The notes under the pieces: generated by a model
Seen by the model: only the letters and a program-made list of their open reading frames with translations
What the model was told of the DNA's origin: nothing
Databases searched by the model: none
Program-made: the position numbers and the translations under genes
Source of the DNA: Caldilineaceae bacterium
GTDB lineage: Bacteria; Chloroflexota; Anaerolineae; Caldilineales; Caldilineaceae
Direction: 5' to 3'
DNA length: 34,800 nt
Assembly (NCBI GenBank): GCA_020634755.1
Contig: JACKBC010000057.1
Location: forward strand, 1 to 34,800
In this document: positions 7,726-14,837 of the stretch, piece by piece
Numbering within the stretch: position 1 is the first letter of the stretch
Layout of the letters: each line of letters opens with the position of its first letter

Positions 7726-9291
7726 TTAACTGTTGGCCAGCCGCTGCGCCTGCCCTAGCAGATCATCGCGTTCCACGCGCGCTGGTGACCAGCCGATGAT
7801 GGCGCTGACCTGTGTGGGCGTCAGGGCGGCCAGTTGGGCATAGGTTTTGATGCCCGCTTCCTTGAGCCGCCGGTCGAAGATTCGTCCAATCCCCTCAATG
7901 CGAGTAAAATCATCTTCGGTTTCAGCGCTCTCTGCGCCACTTGCCTCTTCGCTCTGGCGCATGGCGTCCAACTCGGCAAAGAGATCGGCTACATTCTGCG
8001 TTTCAGACGCCTGCGCTGGCGACGCTGCTTCCGGCTCAACGACTGTTTGCGCCGTGGAGACGACCACGCCATCGGCTTCCAAATCAGAGTGCGGTGCGCC
8101 ATTTTGGCGCATTTGCGACTGTGTGCTAGAGAGTTTGCGTATCCACGGTAACAACACGGCGCCGCCACCCGCCGCTGAAACAAGCAGCAGCAAAATAAAT
8201 CCCACAAACGAGAGGCAGCCGCCCATCATCCAAAAGAACACTATGGGGATTGCCAACACCAGCGTACCCAGCGCCGTAACGGCCAGCGGCTGAATGGAGA
8301 GCCCGGCGTTGCTGGCCAAGCGCTTGCCCACCACGCGTGAGACCGCGGCCCAGCCCGGCACATTGATCACCAGAAAAGCAATGAACAACAGCGAGGCCAG
8401 CGGCGTTAGACAAAAGACCAAGCGCAGCAGCGCAATGAGCCCGATGAGCGGCAAATTGACCAGAAAGCCGAAAGCAAAGCTGAGCGGCAATTGGCTCTGC
8501 ATGGTCTCTTCTATTTGCGCAATGTAACCAGGTCGCCAGTGCGTAACGCCCACCACGCCCGCCGTAGCCACGACAATGGCTACAGTCGCGCCCAAAATGC
8601 CCAGCACGAGCCGGCCAAACCAGCCAAGCCAACTGGTTTGGGGGGGCGCTGGCGCCGGGGGCTGCACGTTGATTGGGCTTGGGCTGTTGCCGTCCATGCT
8701 TGTATTTGTGTCCGGCGCAGCAGGCAAGACGGGCAGCTTCGGCAGCTGAATGTTGGCGCCACTGACAATATTTCCTTGTACTTCTGCCCCATCTGCGCGG
8801 TCAATCTGGCCGCTGAGGACGCTCACATCACCATCTACTTTAGCCGTCTCCGCCAGCTTTATATCACCGCTGGCGGCAGACAGATTGCCTTGCACTTCGC
8901 CTTCAAGATCGATATCACCACTAAAGGCAGTTACGTCTCCGTGCACGCGGCCGCCGTGGTCAATTTCAATATCGCCGCTGTAGACAATCAAATTGCCCTG
9001 AACGACACCACCTTCTTTGACCTTTACGTCGCCCGAATAGACAATGGCATCACCCTCAATGGGCGTGCGTGAAGTCACTTCCAAATCGTTTCGAAAGATT
9101 TGGCTCAGGTTAGAGCCAGTCAGATAGATGCTGGAAGCGGCCTGTTCGGCAGAACGGACAAGGGAATTGTGTTCTGTCGAGCGATTGGAAAATAGCAAGA
9201 AGAGCCCACCACCAATCAGCAGCAAAAAGAGCAGCGCGCAGCCACCCCGGCCTCTTCGTCTAAATTTTCTGCGTTTCATTCGCACTCGCAT
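7726..9291 (-). CDS. Membrane protein: bactofilin-like solenoid repeats, six TM helices, C-terminal helix-hairpin-helix
   Basis: 521 residues. A very basic N-terminus (RRKFRRRGRGG) precedes TM1 (18-34). Residues 78-175 are repeats of about 20 residues such as GDAIVYSGDVKV, GNLIVYSGDIEI, GDVTAFSGDIDL and GNLSAASGDIKL, the pattern of polymer-forming (bactofilin/DUF583-like) right-handed solenoids. A Pro-rich linker (181-218) leads to TM2 (about 227-250) and two hydrophobic hairpins (270-315, 335-383). After an acidic linker, residues 461-518 (FTRIEGIGRIFDRRLKEAGI onward) form a helix-hairpin-helix module. Positive-inside charges place the solenoid outside and the HHH in the cytoplasm. Role unknown; scaffolding of the envelope is an inference. 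It lies downstream of an ECF sigma/anti-sigma pair in the same direction. Start at 9291 or the ATG at 9279 is undecided. Confidence 0.82.
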   Translation of the reverse strand: MRVRMKRRKFRRRGRGGCALLFLLLIGGGLFLLFSNRSTEHNSLVRSAEQAASSIYLTGSNLSQIFRNDLEVTSRTPIEGDAIVYSGDVKVKEGGVVQGNLIVYSGDIEIDHGGRVHGDVTAFSGDIDLEGEVQGNLSAASGDIKLAETAKVDGDVSVLSGQIDRADGAEVQGNIVSGANIQLPKLPVLPAAPDTNTSMDGNSPSPINVQPPAPAPPQTSWLGWFGRLVLGILGATVAIVVATAGVVGVTHWRPGYIAQIEETMQSQLPLSFAFGFLVNLPLIGLIALLRLVFCLTPLASLLFIAFLVINVPGWAAVSRVVGKRLASNAGLSIQPLAVTALGTLVLAIPIVFFWMMGGCLSFVGFILLLLVSAAGGGAVLLPWIRKLSSTQSQMRQNGAPHSDLEADGVVVSTAQTVVEPEAASPAQASETQNVADLFAELDAMRQSEEASGAESAETEDDFTRIEGIGRIFDRRLKEAGIKTYAQLAALTPTQVSAIIGWSPARVERDDLLGQAQRLANS

Positions 9292-9391
9292 AATTTATTA
9301 CTCAAAAAGTGGAATTAGCCCACGCACAATATTGGGACAACATTAGAATTTTGCGCCGTGGCATGAGCGGGTTGGAAGCAAGCGGGTTGGG

Positions 9392-9991
9392 TTATACAGA
9401 AAGCGCTTGCGTGCTGCGCCGCAAAAACCGTGTCCAATAGGCTAAGATGGCTGCTGTCAGCGTCAAATAGCCCATGGCTATCAGCCAGGTTTGCGGCATA
9501 GAGACCATTGCGCCGGCCGTTCCAGCAAGTGTCTCTTGCCAGTTGCGCCAGGTATTGACCAAATGTGTAATGTTGCGCACCTGGTCCGCCAGCCAAGGTC
9601 CCTGGTTGCTTAGCATAAACATACCGCCCGCCAGCAGCCCCGTTATCATAATGACCCACAAACAGACGGAAAGCCACCCCACCAACATACCAAACCAGAG
9701 CTGTTTGCGCCGCTGTTCCTTTGCCAGCCGGGCCGAAACCTTATCCAGGAAATCCGCCGGTGGCGCTATGGCCGGTTCGGCCAGAATGCGTGCATCCATC
9801 TCTTGCCAGCGTTGCCATTGCTCTGCCAGCAGCGGATAACGCTCCAGATCGGCACGAAACTGGCGTTCTTCTTGTGCATCCAGCATGCCATCCAGGGCCA
9901 GCGACATTACCAGCGCAAAATCAAGCGGCTCTTGGGTGTTCTGTTCTTCTCGCATGTCTTTCTGGTTCAATTCAAATTGATTCTTCATCAT
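9392..9991 (-). CDS. Putative membrane anti-sigma factor
   Basis: The 199-residue protein starts 27 bases after the ECF sigma gene, the usual place for a cognate anti-sigma factor. Residues 25-95 contain DGMLDAQEERQFRADLERYP and further helices, which resemble the N-terminal anti-sigma domain, but the His/Cys zinc ligands of the ZAS type are absent. Two membrane helices follow (about 99-127 and 166-189). The family holds its sigma factor at the membrane until a signal releases it. Function rests on position and fold-like features rather than a diagnostic motif. Start could be the first, second or 13th residue (MREEQ). Confidence 0.68.
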   Translation of the reverse strand: MMKNQFELNQKDMREEQNTQEPLDFALVMSLALDGMLDAQEERQFRADLERYPLLAEQWQRWQEMDARILAEPAIAPPADFLDKVSARLAKEQRRKQLWFGMLVGWLSVCLWVIMITGLLAGGMFMLSNQGPWLADQVRNITHLVNTWRNWQETLAGTAGAMVSMPQTWLIAMGYLTLTAAILAYWTRFLRRSTQALSV

Positions 9992-10018
9992 GCTATACTC
10001 AACGGAAAATTGTAGTCG

Positions 10019-10684
10019 TTACACACCCAGCAGACGCGTCCGCCAAGCCGGCAGCAGGCGATAGGCCGCCTGATCTACATCCTGAGGCTGCTCAACCGCC
10101 ATCCGCATTTGGGGCTGCGGCGGTTGTGAGCGAGCCGCTTCGGCCTGCTGATAGAGCTCGGCCATCTTTTGGCGAGCGCGGAAGAGGCGGCTTTTGACCG
10201 CCGAAACCGTAATATCCATGGTCTGCGCGATCTCCTCGTAGCTCAACTCTTCCCAATAGCGCAGAATGAGCGGCGTGCGATAGTCAGCGTCCAGTTCATT
10301 AAGCAGCGTCTGGATTTCGCGCGCCTGCTCTTGCGACATAGCCTCGGGCTCGGGCATGGGTGGATTGCCTTCCAGATTTTGCAGAACCGGATTGTCGTCG
10401 ATCGAAACCGAGGTCGTGCGCCGTTTGCGCAAGCGGTCGATGCAGTGGTTGTTGGCAATCGAAAAGACCCATGTGCTGAACTTATGGTTGCTATTGTACT
10501 GTTTCAGCCGGGAATAGGCGCGCAAAAAGGTTTCTTGCGCGGCATCTTCCGCCTCTTCAGGATTGCCAAGCATTCGATAAGTCAGATTGAACACGGGACG
10601 CTGATACGCTTCCACCAGGCGCGTAAACGCCTGTTGATCGCCCTTTAGCGCCTGCTGTACCCAGATCTGCTCTTGTTCGTTCAT
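10019..10684 (-). CDS. ECF-type RNA polymerase sigma factor
   Basis: 221 residues. Region 2 is QAFTRLVEAYQRPVFNLTYR ... EDAAQETFLRAYSRL ... KFSTWVFSIANNHCIDRLRK, the core-binding and -10-recognition part. Region 4 is LPLILR-like (RTPLILRYWEELSYEEIAQTM) followed by DITVSAVKSRLFRARQKM, the -35-binding helix-turn-helix. It directs RNA polymerase to a specific promoter set, probably under control of the membrane protein encoded just downstream. The longer reading from 10729 has no family similarity, so ATG 10684 is chosen. A C-terminal tail of about 40 residues (QPPQPQMRMAVEQPQD...) extends beyond region 4. Its promoter overlaps a palindrome at 10720-10739, consistent with control by a dimeric regulator. 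Confidence 0.93.
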   Translation of the reverse strand: MNEQEQIWVQQALKGDQQAFTRLVEAYQRPVFNLTYRMLGNPEEAEDAAQETFLRAYSRLKQYNSNHKFSTWVFSIANNHCIDRLRKRRTTSVSIDDNPVLQNLEGNPPMPEPEAMSQEQAREIQTLLNELDADYRTPLILRYWEELSYEEIAQTMDITVSAVKSRLFRARQKMAELYQQAEAARSQPPQPQMRMAVEQPQDVDQAAYRLLPAWRTRLLGV

Positions 10685-10716
10685 GTTGACGTCTTTCGTG
10701 CGTTCACTATTTTTGC

Positions 10717-10745
10717 AATTTACATACACGTATATGTAATCACAA
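10717..10745 (-). promoter_or_regulatory. Candidate promoter of the ECF sigma gene
   Basis: On the minus strand TTGTGA (10745-10740) and TAAATT (10722-10717) are separated by 17 bases, each 4/6 to the housekeeping consensus. The sigma start codon at 10684 is about 25-30 bases after the expected transcription start. Confidence 0.5.
10720..10739. promoter_or_regulatory. 20-bp palindrome overlapping the sigma promoter (possible operator)
   Basis: TTACATACACGTATATGTAA is self-complementary except for one pair (positions 8 and 13). It fills the spacer between the candidate -35 and -10 hexamers and covers half of the -10. This is where a dimeric repressor would act. No regulator gene that would bind it is evident nearby. 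Confidence 0.55.
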
Positions 10746-10769
10746 TACGCAGCCGCGCGGAAAAAGTTT

Positions 10770-10857
10770 CAGGGTGGCAAAGTGGCAGGGTTGCAGAGTG
10801 GCAGGGTGGCAAAGTGGCAGGGTTGCAGAGTGGCAAGGTTGCAGAGTGGCAGGTTAC
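10770..10857 (+). repeat. 16-bp tandem minisatellite, 5.5 copies
   Basis: Units start at 10770, 10786, 10802, 10818 and 10834, with a partial copy from 10850. Two versions alternate, CAGGGTGGCAAAGTGG and CAGGGTTGCAGAGTGG, so the higher-order period is 32 bp. An inverted copy lies at 10881-10896 inside the 3' end of the molybdenum hydroxylase gene, and a degenerate one at 10865-10880. Confidence 0.95.
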
Positions 10858-10864
10858 AATCTTG

Positions 10865-13558
10865 CTACTCTGCTGCTTGGCCACTCTGTAACCCTGCCAA
10901 CACGCGCGCTGGCGTAAATGGAATCTGCCGCAGCCGCACACCCACGGCATCGAAGACCGCATTGGCAATGGCGGCGGGCGTTGGGTTCTGCGTGGCTTCA
11001 CCGCTGCCCAAAAAGGGCAGTGCGGACCGGTTCAAAATCACGGTTTCAAGGGTCGGCATTTGGGTAAAGCGCAGAATGGGATATGTTTCCCAATCGCGGC
11101 TGATGATACCGTGGCGGTCGAATCGTACTTCTTCCAGCAACGTCCAGCTTGCCGCCTGCACAAAGCCGCCCTCCAATTGGTTGCTCAGCCCGTCGGGATT
11201 GACCACCTGGCCTGCGTCGGCGGCAATCACCACCCGCTCCAGCTTGATTTGGCCGCTGGCGCGATCGACGCTGGCCTCCACGGCAATGGCCGCATAGCAC
11301 TGAATATTTTTGTATTGGGCAAAGGCAATGCCTTGGCCGCGGCCCGCCTTGGTCGGCGCCGTGCGCGCCCGCCAGCCTATTTTGGCCGCCGCGGCTTCGA
11401 TCACCGCTTTGGCGCGTTCATCCTGCAAGTGGCGCAGGCGAAACGCCACCGGATCCACGCCAGCCGCCAGCGCCAGCTCATCCATAAACGACTCAATGCC
11501 AAAGACATTGGCGTAAGCACCCAAACTGCGCATGGACGATGTGCGCAGCGGACTGTCCGCCGCTTCGTGCACCACCACGCGCCGTTGTGGATAAACATAG
11601 AGCGGGTCGGCATTGCGATAGCTGCCCGTGTGCCGCCCTCGGGGAATGCGCCGGGGCGGGGGCGGAATGGGCGTCTCCAAGTGCCACGCCGCCAGGAGAC
11701 CTGAGGATTCGGTGGCGTCTGCCCGCGGCCGTCCGCTGTGTGGATAGCTCCACGTATCTTGATTCCAGGCCGCAATCTGGCCATGGGCATCCAAATCGGC
11801 CTGCATTTTGAGAATCATGGCTGGACCATACGGTTCCCAAGTATGCTCGTCTGCCCGCATCCATTTGAGCGAAACCGGCCGTCCGGGCAGCGCCTGCGCC
11901 AGCAGTGCCGCGTCCAGCGCCACGTCATCGGCCCCGTTGTGACCATAGCAGCCCGCGCCTTCCTGGTGGATCACATGAATGTCCTCCTGCGCCAGCCCGA
12001 GCACGGGCGCCAGCGCCGCCCGCAGCGGATATGGCCCCTGGGTGTGGCTCCACACGGTCATTTTTTCACCATCCCATTGCGCCACCGCGGCGGATGGCCC
12101 CAGGGCGCCGTGCATGTGATAGGGGCGATAGTAGGTGGCGGAGAGGGTGCGTGTCTCATGCGTCTGTTGAATGGACGGAATGGGTTCATCAGAGAGAGCG
12201 CCATCCACAATCAGGTGATCTTGGGTGGGTTGGCTCAGCAGCAGATCGTAGAGCGCTTCTGGGGCAGGCAGGGCGGTGGCGCCTTCCCACACGGCGCATT
12301 CATGGAGCGCCGCACGGGCGGCAATAGCCTGCTCCTCGCGTTCGGCAATCACGCCCAGGAACGAGCCATTGCGCACAATGTGCAATATGCCCGGCATGGC
12401 GGCCACGCGTTCTTCGTCAAAAGAGACGAGCCGCGCGTTGTAGGAGGGCGGACGTACAATGCGACCATGCGCCATGTTGGGCAGCGTCAAGTCGTGGACA
12501 AAGCTGGGCGCGCCGGTCACTTTGGCGGGCAGATCCAGCCGCTTGGCTGCCTGCCCCACCAGGTTGTGTGCGTCAAATTGTTTGGGCTGAACTGACCCCG
12601 TAATGGGGCGACCAAAGCGCTGGCCGCCAAAGAGCGCCCAATAGCTGGTCTGCCGTCCGCTCACCGGGTCGGTGATCAAGCCGTCCGCCACGGCTAATGC
12701 GCCGGGCGTGCATTCAGCCTCCAGCTCTTCGTGGGCCAGGTTGAGCAGGTGATGGCGGGCTTCGGCCGCGGCCTGGCGCACGCTGGAGCCGCTATTTTCT
12801 ACCGACATGCTGCCGGCGGTGGTGCCTTCATCGGGTGAAAGTTCGGTGTCTACGGCCACGACGCGGATGCGGCTTAGAGCAACGTCCAATTCCTCGGCGG
12901 CCAGTTGCGCCACCGCCGTTTTGATGCCCTGGCCAATCTCCACTTTGCCGGTGAAGACGGTGACCGTCTCATCGGCGTTGATGCGAATCCAGGCGTCCAG
13001 CTCGGGCGTCTGCTGGAGCGGACCAGGCAGACCTTGGCGCGGCGCGGGTGCATTGCTCAACGGCGGCGCATCGATCATCTCATAAATTGGGTCCCACTGG
13101 GGCCGCCCAATGCGCAGCTTGATGGCGCGGCGCACCCGCTCGTACACGCCGCAGCGGCAGAGGTTTCCGTCCAACGCTGCTCGAATTTCATCGTCGGTGG
13201 GATAGCGTGTGCGGTTGAGCAGCCCTTGCGCGGCCACAATCATGCCGGAGACGCAATAGCCGCACTGGATGGCTTGCTCTTCCATAAAGGCTTCTTGCAG
13301 CGGGTGCATGGCGTCGGCACTGCCCAACCCCTCGACGGTGGTGATTTCGCTGCCCTGCGCCTGGCTCACCGGCAGCTTGCATGAGGGCGCATCACTGCCG
13401 TCGATGAGCACTTTGCAGGCATAGCACTGTTCTTCACCGCAGCCATATTTGGGGCCTTTCAGATTCAGATCATTGCGCAGAATGTAAAGCAGGGGCGTTT
13501 CGGGGTCAACATTCAACGTGTGGGTCTGGCCATTAACAGTGAGGGTAATCGGTTGCAT
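10865..13558 (-). CDS. Molybdenum hydroxylase: fused [2Fe-2S] subunit and molybdopterin-binding subunit
   Basis: 897 residues. Residues 1-150 are a xanthine-oxidase-family iron-sulfur subunit: plant-type cluster cysteines 40, 45, 48 and 60, second-cluster cysteines 99, 102, 134 and 136 (CGYC and CRCG). From about 180 on is a molybdopterin cytosine dinucleotide-type large subunit with DAWIRINADETVTVFTGKVE and, near the end, the GSGEATQNP segment holding the expected catalytic Glu. No FAD subunit is present in the protein or window, as in isoquinoline 1-oxidoreductase (IorA/IorB) types that pass electrons to a quinone or cytochrome. It would hydroxylate an N-heterocycle or oxidise an aldehyde; substrate unknown. 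AAGGAGG lies five bases before ATG 13558. The last dozen codons (RVLAGLQSGQAAE) come from a minisatellite. Confidence 0.92.
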   Translation of the reverse strand: MQPITLTVNGQTHTLNVDPETPLLYILRNDLNLKGPKYGCGEEQCYACKVLIDGSDAPSCKLPVSQAQGSEITTVEGLGSADAMHPLQEAFMEEQAIQCGYCVSGMIVAAQGLLNRTRYPTDDEIRAALDGNLCRCGVYERVRRAIKLRIGRPQWDPIYEMIDAPPLSNAPAPRQGLPGPLQQTPELDAWIRINADETVTVFTGKVEIGQGIKTAVAQLAAEELDVALSRIRVVAVDTELSPDEGTTAGSMSVENSGSSVRQAAAEARHHLLNLAHEELEAECTPGALAVADGLITDPVSGRQTSYWALFGGQRFGRPITGSVQPKQFDAHNLVGQAAKRLDLPAKVTGAPSFVHDLTLPNMAHGRIVRPPSYNARLVSFDEERVAAMPGILHIVRNGSFLGVIAEREEQAIAARAALHECAVWEGATALPAPEALYDLLLSQPTQDHLIVDGALSDEPIPSIQQTHETRTLSATYYRPYHMHGALGPSAAVAQWDGEKMTVWSHTQGPYPLRAALAPVLGLAQEDIHVIHQEGAGCYGHNGADDVALDAALLAQALPGRPVSLKWMRADEHTWEPYGPAMILKMQADLDAHGQIAAWNQDTWSYPHSGRPRADATESSGLLAAWHLETPIPPPPRRIPRGRHTGSYRNADPLYVYPQRRVVVHEAADSPLRTSSMRSLGAYANVFGIESFMDELALAAGVDPVAFRLRHLQDERAKAVIEAAAAKIGWRARTAPTKAGRGQGIAFAQYKNIQCYAAIAVEASVDRASGQIKLERVVIAADAGQVVNPDGLSNQLEGGFVQAASWTLLEEVRFDRHGIISRDWETYPILRFTQMPTLETVILNRSALPFLGSGEATQNPTPAAIANAVFDAVGVRLRQIPFTPARVLAGLQSGQAAE

Positions 13559-13623
13559 GGGTGCCTCCTTGAGCCACGGGTATTCACTTGGCGTCGGATA
13601 TCAGCCGTGTAAGCAAAGCTGGT

Positions 13624-14163
13624 TTACGCATATGTCCCTACAAGCGTGAGCCGCTCGATTCCATGTTCGTTAAAGCCGCGATGAAAAATCAGCGGGCTGC
13701 GCAGCAGCAGATCGCCCACCGCCAATTCAATGGTGACTGCGCCGGGCATGTTGTGGCCGCCGGCATTGCGGGCGGCAATTTCGGCCGCGGTGAGCTCGCG
13801 GCTGTGCGAGCCGGGAACCAGCTCGTGGAAATGATCGCCCGGCAGCAGCGGCAGCTGAAAGGAGTGAGCGCCACTCTCCGGCGGTCGATCCCGATGCCAG
13901 CCCAGTTTGACTGGCCGCGATTGGGTGGCAATCAGGAGCGCTACCTCCACCAGCCGCTCTACTTGCACATTCTGCATTGCATACAAGGGCGGGATGAGTT
14001 CATCGAGCGCCAATCGAAGTGGCCCATTGCGCATGAGATCGGGTTTGCGCTTGGTGAGATCCATTGCGGTCACCATTGAGCGCAATGCCGCCACGGCTGC
14101 CAGCGGAATCGATTGGCGCAGAATTGTGTAGCCATCGACAAGATAGGATGCGGGACGTTTCAT
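13624..14163 (-). CDS. Short PhyH-like Fe(II)/2-oxoglutarate dioxygenase
   Basis: 179 residues. LGWHRDRPPESG gives the HxD iron pair (His 90, Asp 92), and SPLIFHRGFNEHGIERLTL the distal His 161 and Arg 171 that binds 2-oxoglutarate. These match the phytanoyl-CoA dioxygenase family, although the protein is shorter than the usual 250-300 residues. The family hydroxylates small organic substrates with O2 and 2-oxoglutarate. It begins 16 bases after the FMN reductase stop and precedes the molybdenum hydroxylase, so it probably shares their transcript. Substrate not predictable. Confidence 0.8.
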   Translation of the reverse strand: MKRPASYLVDGYTILRQSIPLAAVAALRSMVTAMDLTKRKPDLMRNGPLRLALDELIPPLYAMQNVQVERLVEVALLIATQSRPVKLGWHRDRPPESGAHSFQLPLLPGDHFHELVPGSHSRELTAAEIAARNAGGHNMPGAVTIELAVGDLLLRSPLIFHRGFNEHGIERLTLVGTYA

Positions 14164-14179
14164 GTTGACTTGTGTATGA

Positions 14180-14728
14180 TTATTTGTTCAGCTGCACGAT
14201 CCAATTGCGAAATGTGCTCAGCCAATCGGTGACAAATTTGAGCGTCATCTCGTCTGTAATTGTATCATCAGCCAGCTTCTCGTTCATTTGCGGAATGGCC
14301 ACGGCCGGTCGTGACAGTACGTGCATGCCCAGGTGGTTCAATACGGCGCGCAAGCTTTCCTGGGCCTTGGTGCCACCCAGGGCGCCGGGCGAACCGCTAA
14401 TGGGGGCAACTGGTTTTTGGGCCATAATGCCGCCGCGGGATGCCCAATCAATGGCGTTCTTGAGCGCGCCGGACATGGCGCCATTATATTCCGGCGTGGC
14501 GAAAATCAGGCCATCCGCCGCCTCGATCTTGTCGCGCATCTCTTGCACCGCTGCCGGAAAACCATCTGCAAGCTCCACATCCTGGTTATAAATGGGAATA
14601 TCGTTTAGGTAAAAGACTGATATCTGGACATCGGACGGTGCAACGGACTGTAGCGCCCGGACAAGCTGCCGATTTAGCGAGGCCTGTCTCAGGCTGCCTG
14701 GAATGGCGAGAATATTGATTGTATCCAT
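14180..14728 (-). CDS. NADPH-dependent FMN reductase (flavodoxin-like)
   Basis: The 182-residue protein starts MDTINILAIPGSLRQASLNR, the GSLRxxSxN flavin-phosphate loop of NADPH-dependent FMN/azo/quinone reductases, and has PEYNGAMSGALKNAIDW, the second family hallmark. Such proteins use NAD(P)H to reduce free FMN or quinones. The longer reading from 14755 lacks similarity, so ATG 14728 is preferred. Within the block it could supply reduced flavin or quinone detoxification to the oxygenase and hydroxylase next door (inference). Confidence 0.9.
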   Translation of the reverse strand: MDTINILAIPGSLRQASLNRQLVRALQSVAPSDVQISVFYLNDIPIYNQDVELADGFPAAVQEMRDKIEAADGLIFATPEYNGAMSGALKNAIDWASRGGIMAQKPVAPISGSPGALGGTKAQESLRAVLNHLGMHVLSRPAVAIPQMNEKLADDTITDEMTLKFVTDWLSTFRNWIVQLNK

Positions 14729-14837
14729 GTTGATTTCTGATGGTCCTTTCGGCAATTTTAGTTAACCTATTGTCCCCAAATGAAACAGCAAGTGCAGACG
14801 TTTTAGGCAACATCTTTGGTGATTTCAATTTGAGTCT

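Noticed and set aside
8491..9072. Plus-strand frame of 193 codons opposite the solenoid repeats
   Set aside because: Antisense to the solenoid repeats, whose regular codon pattern keeps several frames open.
10770..10857. Possible CRISPR array
   Set aside because: Units of 16 bp are directly adjacent with no unique spacers.
10782..11297. Plus-strand frame starting in the minisatellite
   Set aside because: Its first residues (GLQSGRVAKWQG...) are translated repeats and the rest is antisense to the hydroxylase.
11738..12595. Long open frame of 285 codons on the plus strand inside the molybdenum hydroxylase
   Set aside because: It is the complement of a clear, conserved gene; its His/Arg/Gly-rich translation is typical of antisense frames in GC-rich genes.
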